Source: Garcia nutans (Eukaryota; Streptophyta; Magnoliopsida; Malpighiales; Euphorbiaceae). Taken from it: a stretch of DNA of 64,000 bases. Below are positions 26,241 through 37,703 of the stretch, piece by piece. Positions within the stretch are counted from its first letter, which is position 1, and the number at the start of each line of letters is the position of its first letter. A model generated the notes under the pieces. It was not told the origin of the DNA and ran no database searches. It saw only the letters and a program-made list of their open reading frames with translations. The stretch covers positions 2,294,001 to 2,358,000 of the forward strand of contig CANTUV010000010.1 in the NCBI GenBank assembly GCA_947685225.1. Reading direction: 5' to 3'. Both the position numbers and the translations under genes were made by a program.

Positions 26241-29200
26241 ATGTTCTATTTTGGAATTTAAGGGGTATTGACTCCTCTTTACTTCGTTTGTCTAATCTCA
26301 TTAAATCACATAAGTTGGCTTTGCTAGTGTTGATTGAACCTTTATCCTCTGTTTCTAAGATGAATTTTTTGGCTAATAAATTGGGGTTCACAGAATCTTT
26401 TGCTTCGACTAGTAATAAAATTTGGATCTTGTGGCGTGAGAATATCTTTAAACTATCTAAGTTCATGGATGCTGGTCAGTTATTGACTTGTGAAGCTGTT
26501 CATTTCCAGTCTGGTTTTGTTTTCAATATTTCAGCTGTTTATGGAGGTTACGATAGGGTTGTCAGACATGATTTATGGGATGCTATGTTCAAAATTTCCG
26601 ATTCTTGCTCTTTGCCTTGGATTGTGGGGGGGGGGGGGATTTTAATGTTATTAAATATAGTACTGAATATGTGGGCTCAGGAAATGTTGAGCTGAATGGA
26701 ATGCAAGACTTTGTGGCTGCTTGTGATGAATGTGGTCTTCAGGATATTCCTTTTCAAGGTAATGAATTTACATGGACGGGCATTCGCCAGAATGGTCGAG
26801 TTTGGAAACGTCTTGATAGGATCATGGCAAATTTCTTGTTATTTGATGCTTTTGATATTGTTTCAGTTCATCACTTAAGTAAGAATTCTTCAGATCACTC
26901 ACCTCTACTTTTTTGTTGTCAAAAAACCGAGTTCAAGTATCCTAAATCATTCAAATTCCAACATATGTGGCTTCAGGATGATTCTTTTCTTTCTACTGTG
27001 AAACATCACTGGGACAGTGATTTTAATGGAGGTGGTATGTCTGGTTTGTTTACCAAGCTTTGTTCTCTTAAAAAGGTTCTTCGGGAATGGAATCAAAATA
27101 AATTTAGAAATATTTTCTCTGGAATCAAAAATGCAGAAGAGGAGGTCATTCAAGCTGAAGATAAATATGTGATTGACTCCTCAAATTTTAATTTACAGGT
27201 TTGGAATAAAAAGCAGGCAATTTTGCACCAGAAATTAAAGATTGAGGAGATTTTTTAGAAACAAAAATCCCATATTAATTGGCTTCAGGATGGGGATCGT
27301 AATACCAAGTATTATCATAATTTCGTTAATATGAGACGTAAGCAATCTCGTATTAATTTGATTAAGACTGATACTGGTGTGCGATTAGTTGAGCAAGATG
27401 ATATTGGTGCAGAGGCGGTTTGACACTTCCAAACCATGTTTGCTTCTGAGAATAATTGGGATTTTTCTTGTACTACCCCGATTTTGGATAATATTCCTTC
27501 TCTTGTTTCTTCAAATGAAAATGAGGCGTTACTTTCCATTCCTGATGATCTAGAAATTAAAGCTGCGGTTTGGCAATTAAATCCTAACAGTGCCCCAGGT
27601 CCTGATGGGTTCGATGGGTGTTTCTTCAGGAATTGTTGGGATATTATTGGTCGGGATGTAATTAGTGTTGTTCAAGAGTTCTTTTTGGGGGTCCCTATTC
27701 CTCGAGCTGTTGGTAGTGCGACTATTATTCTACTTCCTAAGGTTGCTAATCCAAATAATTTTGACAATTATCGCCCTATTTGTCTTGCTTCTTTTTTTAG
27801 CAAGGTATGCACTCGTATCTTGGCTAATCGGATCATTCCAATATTGGACAACCTTATTTCTAAAGAGCAAGCAGGTTTTCTCAAAGGTCGATCTATTCAT
27901 GCCCAGATTATGTTGGCTAACGAGATTTTTCATGATCTCGATAAAAGAACCTGGGGTCATAATATTTCTCTCAAATTGGATATGGCCAAGGCTTTCGATA
28001 GAGTCTCATGGGACTTTCTCCGAGCTATCTTACTTAAATTCGATTTCTCTGATAAATTTACTCAACTTATTCTTGGTTATTTGGGTGCTACCCATCTTTC
28101 GATATTGGTTAATGGAGTGAACTACGGTTTCTTTCAAGTCAAGCGAGGGGTTAAGCAAGGAGATCCACTCTCTCCTTTATTGTTTATTCTTGCATCTGAA
28201 GGTTTTTCTAGAGGTTTGAATGATTTAATCTCTAAGGGTAAAATTCGGCCCTACATGCTTACTAGAGGGTGTCCTATTGTTTCTCACCTTGCTTTTGCTG
28301 ATGATTTGTTGATTTTTATTAATGGTGATGCTAGATCTCTTAAGTATTTTAGAGCTTTTTCAGATTTGTACCAGCGAGTTTCAGGGCAGCTGATTAATTA
28401 TGCCAAAAGCTCGTTCTATGTTTCTGATAAAGCTAAGAGAACTATGGTGCACAAGTTCGAAGATATTCTCACCATTCGTAAGGGCACTCTCCCTCTTACC
28501 TACTTAGGTGCTCCTGTCTTTAAAGGTATTACTAGAGCCTCTTATTGTTCAAATTTGTTGCAAAAAGTGGATGATAAACTGGCAGGTTGGTTAAAACGTT
28601 TCCTTAGCCCAGGTGGTCGCCTTATTCTCATTAAGCATGTGTTGAGTGCCATCCCGATTCATATCATGGGAGCTCTTTTACTGCCTAAATCCATTATTAT
28701 TGGGTTGGAAAAACGCCTTGCTAGATTCTACTGGAGTGGGACTGATACTTTAAAACATCATTGGGTAAGTTATGATAAGATGTGTTATCCCGTGACGGAA
28801 TTGGGCTTGGGGATTAAATCGTTGGTTGCTCTTCAAGAAGCTTTTTCAATCAAGAGACTATGGATGTATCTCTCAAAAGATTCTCTTTGGGCAGAATGCC
28901 TTTCTGGTAAATATGGTCGTCGGGGAGATTTTGTATACTCAGCTCTTGACTCACCTGGTTGGAAAAATTTATGCAGAATTTATGAAAAACACCATGATAC
29001 CCTTTCTCTTGTTGATGATAATGTAGTTTGGAGAGATGGCAAGAAATTTTCCTTATCTCTAGCATATGACATGGTTAGAGACAAAAAGGAATCTAATCCT
29101 GAGATTGCTTGTATATGGAACTCCGTGGTCCCTGTCAAATTGTCCATTCATACTTGGCGTGTGTTTCAGGATTCTCTTCCGTTACCTCACAAAATTCAAC

Positions 29201-30051
29201 AGCTTGGAGTTTCCTTATGTTCGGTTTGCTTGTTTTACTTTAATGCTCCTGCATCAATTTCTCACATTTTTCATGATTGTCCTAAGATTCATGGTCTTTG
29301 GAATTTATTTTGTGAATACTTATTTCCTCAATGCAGACGTCGTGCTTCTTTATTTCATGAGTTGAAATCTTGGCTTAGATTAGCTAAGTCCTGTTCCATG
29401 AAAGGGCGTCTGGCTTGTATTTTACCGCAGGTTATTTTGTATGAAGTTTGGTGTGCTTACTGTTCTTCTGCTTGGGGTACTCAATCTTTTTGCTTACAGG
29501 CTGTGAATCATAGAATTTTGAAACTCCTCCTTAGTTGGGGTGCTATTCACTCGGGTGACAAGTGGGCAAGGGAGAGTTCTTGTTATGATTTTTTGCCTAC
29601 TGGTTTTGGGAGATCCACCATTCGGCCTAAACTTGTGTATTGGGTAACACCCCCAATGGGTTTTATGAAATTGAATGTTGATGCTTCCTTTTCGGAGCAA
29701 AATGCGACAGGAGGGGCTGTTTTGAGGGATGAATCTGGTTATTTTATTGGAGCCTCTTCTTTCATTTTACAGGCTAATTCTCCTTTTCTTGCTGAATTTA
29801 ATGCTTTATGGAATGGTTTTTGTTGGTGTTGAGATCAAGGTATTTATCCATCCATACTCCATATCGAAAGTGATTCCCTTACATTAGTTCATCAACTAAA
29901 TGGGGATGCTCCTTCTTCCATGTATTTGATTGATCGTGCTCGTGAGGCTCTTCAAGGGTGTGTTATTTCATATATCCCCAGGGAAGGTAATGTAGTTACC
30001 CATTCACTAGCTTTTCAATGCAGGCTTGATGGTTATTCCAGGCATTTCTGA
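26237..30051 (+). pseudogene. LINE ORF2: AP endonuclease, reverse transcriptase, zf-RVT, RNase H; broken
   Basis: The product starts MNVLFWNLRGID, the usual beginning of a LINE AP-like endonuclease, which ends at SDHSPLL near 26904. Reverse transcriptase follows: NSAPGPDGFDG, NYRPICLASFFSKV, the catalytic LAFADDLLIF and KQGDPLSPLLF. Next come a zinc-binding zf-RVT region (SISHIFHDCPKIHGLW) and RNase H (MKLNVDASFSEQ, IESDSLTLVHQL, YIPREGN). The damage: a 13-base G run at 26626-26638 shifts the frame inside the endonuclease VGGDFN motif, and in-frame stops lie at 27256-27258 (TAG), 27421-27423 (TGA) and 29830-29832 (TGA). The longest intact frame is 27436-29832. Confidence 0.92.
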
Positions 30052-30279
30052 TCCTTACTTTCTCTTCCTAAGAGAATTGTTGGCATGATCTTGACGGATG
30101 CGGATGGACTACCATATGTTTCTTTTAGATATTAGGCTCTTTTTTTCTTTGCCTATCATGTAATTTTGGCTTTCCTTTTTTTATTTACTCTGTCTTTAAA
30201 GAGGTTGTAACTCAAACTTTTTTCTTATTTTATCTTTTATAAATATTGCCGGTGGTTCCGCCCACCTTTATATATACCA

Positions 30280-32171
30280 ATCCTACATTAGAAGGCGATT
30301 CTAAAATAAAAATATTTAGACTATTTTATCAAAAAAGGAATAGATATTAAAAAGTAGAAATATCACAGTGTTGAATATTTCATGACAAACTTAAAAGAGG
30401 CATTATATTGATTGAAAAAAATCTAATTACAAAGAATTTTGAAGTATTGAGAATATGAAAGTTAAGATTTTGAAAATATTGATTATGACCACTAACTCTA
30501 TTAAGTTCTCCTCAAACTTAAGTAGCAATTTCACTATTCTGTTTGATAGTGATGAAAATTCGATCAATTGGTTAATTAATTAATCGAGGTTTTTTTTAAA
30601 TTAAATTGATTAATTTTTAATTTTAATTGATTCCATAAATCGGCTAATTTAATTTGATAAGTTTGGTTAATTTCTCTTTTAGTCGAATTATTTATAATTA
30701 AAAATTATATTTATGATGAAAATTTAATATAATTAATGAATTAAATAAAAATTAGTAAAAAATTAAATAAGAATTAACTTTAATTTGTAATAATTAAATA
30801 AAAATTAATAAAGAACTAAATAAAAATAAAGATTTTTTAAAAAAATTTCAGTTAAAAGTTGATGGATCAAACTGAATTGATTAATTGTTAAATGAATCAA
30901 GAATTAAATTAATTTAATTTTTTCAACTGAATCAACTATAACTTAATATTATGGATTAACTAAACCAAATATTTGATTTATGCCCACCGCGTACTTTTTA
31001 AAGAGTTGTTTTTAGTAATTAATCTTAACCTAAATGTTACACTAAACTGCTACAAGTAATTTGGGTGCTTCAAGTCATGTCAATGTGATGTGTATTATAA
31101 AATGATATAATAATTCAAAAGATAATTTAATCGATCATATTAATTATTATCAAAGTTGACAATTTACTGGAAGCAGCTTCTCGATTAATTAATTAATCAC
31201 TGTGCAGCCAAAACTCTGCAATGGCGAGGTGGGAGTCCAATGATGTATGTTTTGAATCAGATTGCTTGGAGTTGCTAAATGCTGTCAATGATATTGAGTA
31301 TTGTCCTTGGAAAATAGAAGCAACGGTTTTGAATATCAATCATATTTCTAAAAAAATTGTAATTTGGCTACGGATTTGAGTATTTATGCAATCTAAAAAG
31401 CTTCACAGATTGGATTGCTAATCTCCCTCCTTCCTCTTGTATGATTCTAATCTTTAAGAATAATATTCATGGTTCTTTTGGTAAAAAAAAAAGGAAAAAA
31501 TATTAAAAAATAAAATATATTTTTAATATATCAAATATATATCTTTAAAAGTAGATTTTTTAAAATATATATATTAAAAAATAGTTTTATTTTTAAGATA
31601 TTTTTAAAGAAATTTCATTATTATTTTATAATTTCTTTGTTTTTTCACCATTAAAAGTAAAAAACGCTAATATAAACTTATGATAACAAAAAAAATGTCA
31701 CATTATATTGTCAAAAACACTTGCACATAATTCAATATTTCTTCATGGATATATATATATGTATGTATGTATGTATATATATATATACTCAACCCCACCA
31801 AATCTGAAAATGCCAATCTTTTTATCATTCAACTCATTCAGAAATTAATTTAGTTACTTGTGTTTAAGATAAATACTAATTTTTAATTAAATTTGACTTG
31901 AAATAATTATTTATAAATAATCTTTTTAATAAAAATAATTAATTCCCAATCAACGTCTTGGAAAAATCATGTAGTAATCAAGTGTATATATCATGGTCAA
32001 TTTCATAAGTGTGAAAATGTAACAAAATTAATGCGATTAAAAGGAAAAACACAAAAACCATAAATATGGAGAAATAGATAAAACAATAACTGACGCCCAT
32101 CATTGATAGTTTTGATACCGATATGACACACAAATTCCAACTCTATGGCTAAACTCTGATCTAAAACCAAA

Positions 32172-32202
<31 letters not shown>

Positions 32203-33500
32203 ATTTTATCCTCTTTAATTCTACATAAAAAAAAATTCATGGCCTCAGAGCCATCAAATTGTTAGATTTGACTATTAATATTTTAAGAAAATTAAATAAT
32301 ATGATATATTTTTTAATTTTTTTTAAATATCCTATAGTTTTTTAAAAATTTTAATTTTTTTTTCACGTTTAAAATTTAACTATCGTATGTACATCTCAAA
32401 TATGTTGTATGTATATGTTTGAAAATGATATTTTTGCAATTGAAAGTTAGGCGATTGGTATTCTTGCAAAATATATAAATATTTTTGAAAATATTTTTAT
32501 TTTTAGAATATTTTTATACAATACTCTGAACCTTTTTTTTTTATATATAATAGTACTCTTATTCATTTTTAAACACAAAGTTAAGTGTTTTTTATTTAAA
32601 CTATTTTTTTTCTACCCAAATAATTATCATTCTCTTTGCTTAACTACCCAAATTTCTACTTATTTGCTCTAAATTAATTTCTCTTGTTCCTTTCATTATT
32701 TGCATATTTCAATTCCATTAAAAATATATATTCTTTAATTTAGCCTTCAAATAAGGAGAATATTTATATTTATATTTACATATATATAATATTCCAAGAT
32801 TTATTTCATTGTGAAATAAATAAGAACACGAAAGGATTATTATTATTCTATTTTATATGATGAGTCTGCGTGCCCTTCTTTTTCTTAATTTGTTGATTTT
32901 CCAATTTTAAATTCTTCTATTTATTTATTTATTGCAATTCCTCTTCCTTTAGCAATGCCAATAATGTCATGAAAATTTTAGTGCTTATACAATTATATCA
33001 TATTCATCATATCTCAAGCCATAATTTTCATTTTTTTTATGGATTTTACATGCGACAATTTTTTAATTTGTCTACTTTCCATTAATATAATCCCAAGTAA
33101 AATTTATTTGAATGATTGACAACATGATTTAATAGTATATAATATACTGTAATACTATATGATATAATACTGTTAAATAAAAATATTTTTATTTGTTTAA
33201 TGATATTTTATTGTATTTTAATAGATTATGAAAATGAAAAAATATTATAAGTATATATTTGGTATTTAAAAAAAATTATTGATGATATTTTTTGAAAGAT
33301 ATAATTTTAAAATCATAAAAACCACTAAATTAATGTTTGAGAAATTAATTATTAAAATCTTTGATATTCAAATTATGAGATCATCATAAAAAATTATACT
33401 ATAAAAATGAAGGTTAAAACAAGTAAAAAATTCAACCACACCATAAACCATGAAAATGAAGTTGAGAAAAAGTAGGTGATGATTATTACAAGGATTCTTG
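30280..33500. other. AT-rich intergenic region
   Basis: No gene is supported. It includes a hAT-like degenerate repeat (30536-30990), TA-rich microsatellites at 31748-31788 and 32172-32203, and a small less AT-rich patch near 31200-31450 that has no long frame. Confidence 0.5.
30536..30990. mobile_element. degenerate hAT-like repeat
   Basis: The left end carries GATGAAAATTCGATCAATTG. The right end, read from the other strand, begins GGTGGGCATAAATCAAATAT. The two ends share TTGGTT..TTAAT motifs in inverted orientation, a layout seen in non-autonomous hAT repeats of dicots. No clean target-site duplication was found. Confidence 0.3.
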
Positions 33501-33527
33501 AATCTTGATGTCAAATATTATTTCTTA

Positions 33528-33650
33528 GAAGAAAACTCTTAAGAAGGTTCTAATAAAGAATTTTCAAAAAAAAAAAAAAAAGGCTCTAATAAAGATGATC
33601 TATAAGATTGTAATATAATAAGATCAACGTTTGATAAAAAGAAAGAAGAA
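33528..33650 (+). repeat. direct repeat, left copy
   Basis: It shares the order AGAAGAA..ACTC, AAGGTTCTAATAAAGA, TAAGA.TGTAATA.AAT and TAATAAAAAGA-like motifs with 34745-34845. The pair brackets about 1.1 kb of other repeat sequence that includes a SINE. Confidence 0.5.
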
Positions 33651-33744
33651 ACGTTTTAATATTATTCAAAATAGCCATGCTGAAATTTTGGCAGAGAAAT
33701 ATGGGGTTTTCGATTTGCAAATCATTGGAGTGGATTTTACTGGA

Positions 33745-34732
33745 GAGGGTGTAATCAAACCTAGCTCTAAAAAACTTAAATTTGACTCCATATAAAATAG
33801 TTGATTTTAAACTTAAATTTAAATAGAATTTAAATTTATATCGATTCATCTCATATGTTATGTATTTTAAATTTAAATTTAAGATCAATTTAACTAAATT
33901 TAAAGAGCTCAATAAACTTATTTCAGTTTTTATTTATATATTTATTTTTTATAATATTTTTAGAATAAAAATACTAAAATTAATAATATTTTTATAAAAA
34001 ATAAATAATATAATTATTTTTATAATGACAAAAATGAAAAGGGGCATTGGCGCAATGGTAAGTGTTGTCGTTGTATAACCTGAGGTCACGGAATCAAGTC
34101 GTGGAAATAGCCTTTTACAATTGCAAAGGAAGGCCGAGTATAAAGATCCAATGGATTCGACCATTCTTCAAATTCCGTATATTGTGGGAGTATTCATGCA
34201 CCGGATTGCCTTTTTTTTTATAATGACAAAAATAAAATACTATAATATTATATTATAAATTATTAAGCTTTTAACAATTCTTTTATTAATAAATATTATT
34301 TTAACATAAATTTAACTCACTATTAAATAAGTATCAATATTCATAATTTAAAAGTATGATATATAAAAATTTTCAAATAAAATTTATTAAATTAAATTAT
34401 TATGTGATATTGAAATTATTTATTTTATATTATTTAACTTATTTATAACATATAGATATAATAATAAATTATATAAAGTAAATTAGTTAAAGAATTAATA
34501 TATTCAAATACATAATTTAATACAAAAGTTAAATTATATATATTTCTAATCTAACATAATAAATGAGCTACCTTGTAAATCTAATTCATAATTTTTTAAG
34601 TGAGTCAATTTGTAAAACTAACGAGCTGAATATTTTTTAATTTAGACTCAACTCATTTAACTTAAGCTCAAATTTAAATAAGTTCTTATTTGACCAAAAT
34701 TCTGAGTTCGAATAGTTTGACTAGTTGATAAC
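33745..34732. mobile_element. degenerate non-autonomous DNA transposon-like repeat carrying a SINE
   Basis: It starts near GAGGGTGTAATCAAACCTAG and ends near TTTGACTAGTTGATAACC, which are loosely inverted relatives of each other. The interior is AT-rich and non-coding, with a SINE inserted at 34041. No target-site duplication was identified, so the class is a guess from the ends. Confidence 0.3.
34041..34218 (+). mobile_element. tRNA-derived SINE (Au-like) with long target-site duplication
   Basis: The element has a Pol III box A (TGGCGCAATGG at 34048) and a degenerate box B (GGAATCAAGTC near 34089), a conserved core (TTGCAAAGGAAGGCCGAGTA-like, GATCCAATGGATTCGACC), the 3' motif GCACCGGATTGCC, and a terminal T run. 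Both sides carry TATAATGACAAAAAT (34021-34035 and 34219-34233), a clear target-site duplication. A second copy of the family lies at 40091-40257 on the minus strand. Confidence 0.88.
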
Positions 34733-34744
34733 CTTAACAAGAGT

Positions 34745-34845
34745 TTATTACCTGAGAAGAACACTCCTAAAAAGGTTCTAATAAAGATAAAACCTGTAAG
34801 ACTGTAATACAATGAAATCAGGATTTAATAAAAAGATTCATTTTT
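34745..34845 (+). repeat. direct repeat, right copy
   Basis: This is the partner of 33528-33650, with shared AAGGTTCTAATAAAGAT and TTTAATAAAAAGA-type motifs. Confidence 0.5.
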
Positions 34846-35508
34846 AAAAGTGAGATACATATAGGCAAAATGAAAACATGACGGGCTAAGAGGATAACCA
34901 AAAGCTCGTAGCTTTCTTTTCAAAGGACTGGCAGATGGAGCCCATTTGAGGGCACTCACAGGCCTGCGTGAGCCCTTGCTTTCCAGGCATAGCCGATTAC
35001 GTACTGCTGGGTTTAGGCAGATCCATTATTGCTAGGCAATTTTCTTTTGATTAGTTCACTGTGGCAAAAGTACCCCACGGTGAAAAAAAAAGGCTATATT
35101 TATGTTATACTGCAAATGCACACTGAAGAAGACGCATATTTAGCACCTCACTCGATTATGACGAACATTCAAGTTTTGAGAAATGAGGCTAGAATTGTTC
35201 CAAAGAGATGTATCTAGCAAAAAGGAAGGAAAAAGACGGGTTGAATTGCAATTTTGATCTGTATTTTCTAGAAAAAGAAAGCCAGAACATGATAACCCAT
35301 AAAATAAGCTGGAACATACATCAGAAAACTGCAGTCTCTCGTATATTCATTAACATTAATGAAAAGCATGGAGCAACAAGTCCAAGCAGAGACTACATAG
35401 AAGCTCCAAAGATATACCTCTCACGCAGCAACAATTTCCTAATTTAAAATCACTCTTGAAAACAAATAACAAAAGTAGGTTAGAAAACAGAGTGTAGTCA
35501 TTGTTATA
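34846..35508 (-). other. 3' flank of the RimP-like gene, with a GC-richer island
   Basis: The stretch at 34865-35040 is much richer in G and C than its surroundings but has no convincing coding frame on either strand. It may be part of the 3' UTR of the RimP-like gene or an old repeat. Short frames at 35029-35447 have no family resemblance. Confidence 0.35.
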
Positions 35509-37703
35509 TCAGAATTCAAGGTACAAGGTTACACGTCTATGCATTTCGAATGGAAGTTTTAATCGCCAATCTTTCCTTTTACGGCTTAAAGGTCTACCTT
35601 TGCTTTCAGGGTCCCTGTTTTCCTTCACATCTGCCAACTTCCATATGCAGTTCTCAGTTTCTGTTTCTATGGACTCCAGAAAGAAGACTCCATTCTTTTC
35701 TGGATCATTATCTTCCATATAACATACTCTCATAGGCTTGTGTTTAAAGCGAGGTAAATCATGTGGTACCTTAAGTATTCTCTCAGCACCAGGAGATGAT
35801 ACCTTCAAGAAAGAAACAATGTTATCTCAAGAAGTTAATAGCATAATAATTAGAACCTAGTGTGAGCAACAGTAGAGAAAAAGAGTCAACCATTAATTAC
35901 CTCAAGAGCCAAATCATCAGGTATTTCTCCAAGTGCTCCAACTTCTTCCAATCTTTTCTTGTATTCTTGAGAGTAGCTTTCAAGCTCTTCCATGCTGGGA
36001 CACCCATATCTGATGAAAGAGACTATCAAGACTAAAATATCTATACATGCACAGACAAACTACCCCTTTATGGATACGACAAGAAGTCTCACTTCACTTC
36101 TCTCTTCAAAAAGTGCACCCTTTCTAAACCAACAGATGAACATAGATTATTGAAAGCAATTGCTAACAAACTTGCCAAACAATAGAACCCAACAATACTA
36201 CTCAGCTACTAATATTTAACTTCTTTGAGACCAGGGAAAAACTAATTCTCCTTGAATTAAATGAAACTTTAATTAGCCATCCAAATTGCAAAAGAAAATT
36301 GAAGAAGATCCATCCGTAATTTCTAATTTAATAAACAAGAGAAGATCTTACTCATTTGACAACTTATCTAGTCTGATATAAATGTATCCACGTGGAGTAC
36401 TCTTGAAAGCATAGAGCTCCATTTCATCACTAAATTGTGGCAAAACTTCACGGGCAATAGAGAGAGCTCGTTCACCCCATGGAACACCTTGTAAAACAAC
36501 TCCACCACCATCCCCACCATCACCAGCCTACATATATGAACGACTAATATCAACAATGAAAAAACTTGGATAGCTGAATCTTAAAGCCAAGAGTCATTCA
36601 AGGCAAAACACTACACCTTGGCCTCCACTTCCTCCTCTTCTTCCCATCCATCTGTTTCTCCCTCTACATCATCCCATCCATCTGCTTCTTCCTCTTCAGA
36701 AGTTATATCTGCAATATATGAACATAGATGAGCAAAGAAGGCATTATAATTCTGTAGTGAAGCTATTAGAAAAGCTCAAAAGGCTTAAACTAATAACACC
36801 TTTAGCTTGTGGAATGAGAACTTGTCAGAAATACATAAAATAAGGCAAGAATTTAAAACCAATGTTCTACATCCACCTTGTCAGAAGGAACAAAGCAACA
36901 GAGTACCATAAACATAGAATAAAAGGGGGAATCTGTGGTTCGATTATAAGCATAATAGTCATGGTATGAGAACGGTTAGAAATTTATTCTCAGAAAAAGT
37001 TATCTGGAAAAAAAAATTTGTACATCATTCTTTCTTTTCCACTGTTATTCCTCGTCATTTTATATGGTGCAATTAGCACTTCAAACTCCGCAAAATAATT
37101 GGCATAAATATGTCCCAATGCACAAAGCTAGAGTCAACTCCATATGGCCATCCCAAAACAAATACAAATTAATCTTACTCATCAACCAACAAGGAACATC
37201 AAATATTTAAAAAGCACAAGCATAATTTTTTTTTTTTTAAATAAGAAGAAAGTGGGAACTTTTATCAAACATTTGAAAAGCACAAGCAACATCGTATATA
37301 AAAAATTCCCAGACAAACGCGATAACTTCAACTGGGTAGCAATCCCAAAAGACAATAATCAAGAAAAGAACAGACAATTACATTGAAGTGGGTTTTCTTC
37401 GGTGCTACCATTTTCTTGATCTGCATTCTGAGTGGAGCTAGTATTCAAGAACCAAGGAGTGGGAGAGGGAAAATAGTATATTGCAGAGATGTGTCTTTGT
37501 TTTAGAGAGAAACTAAGCAAACGAAAAGGAAAATGATGACGAGGGTTGTGAAATTGAAGCGTTCTGATGGGGAGTTTTATTTATGTTGTGGTGTAGGTCA
37601 AGAACGAGAGGAGTCTTCTGGTATTGCACAAAGTAGAAGAGAAAAGAGAGTTGCGAGAAGTATGCATAAACAATAGATGCTGAATAATCCGATCACTTCT
37701 CAT
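35509..37703 (-). CDS. RimP/UPF0090-like ribosome maturation protein, organelle-type, with an in-frame stop near the start
   Basis: Bacterial RimP assists 30S subunit maturation; plant relatives are expected to act in organelles. Five exons were deduced on the minus strand: from an ATG at 37703 or 37667 to 37382, then 36617-36708, 36352-36527, 35901-36009 and 35509-35802. All have GT/AG borders and matching phases. Exon 2 is acidic (SEEEEADGWDDVEGETDGW). Exons 3-5 carry the RimP core: GVPWGERALSIAREVLPQF, YGCPSMEELESYSQEYK and the hallmark EVSSPGAERILKVPHDLPRF. The exon 1 frame starts as a plausible transit peptide (MHTSRNSLFSS, then RRLLSF) but meets a TAA at 37581-37583 and then stays open to the splice site without another ATG. 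This could be a real lesion, an unrecognised small intron or an assembly error. The family call is firm; the start is not. Confidence 0.82.

Larger units (their letters stand above)
24754..30279 (+). mobile_element. LINE (L1-type non-LTR retrotransposon), nearly full length, inactive
   Basis: A 5.5-kb plant L1-type element with a 5' UTR made of tandem repeats, ORF1 (gag-like with a zinc knuckle), and ORF2 (endonuclease, reverse transcriptase, zinc-binding region and a C-terminal RNase H). Its 3' UTR ends in a GGTGG-TTCCGC-CCACC stem-loop (30251-30266). ORF1 and ORF2 overlap in an ATGA at 26237-26240. Frameshifts and three in-frame stops make it inactive. The 3' end near 30279 and the 5' end near 24754 are both next to TATATATA sequence, so a target-site duplication cannot be recognised with confidence. 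Confidence 0.9.

Noticed and set aside
34041..34115. tRNA gene
   Set aside because: Box A and box B motifs are present, but there is no cloverleaf and the sequence continues into a SINE body with a T tail and target-site duplications.
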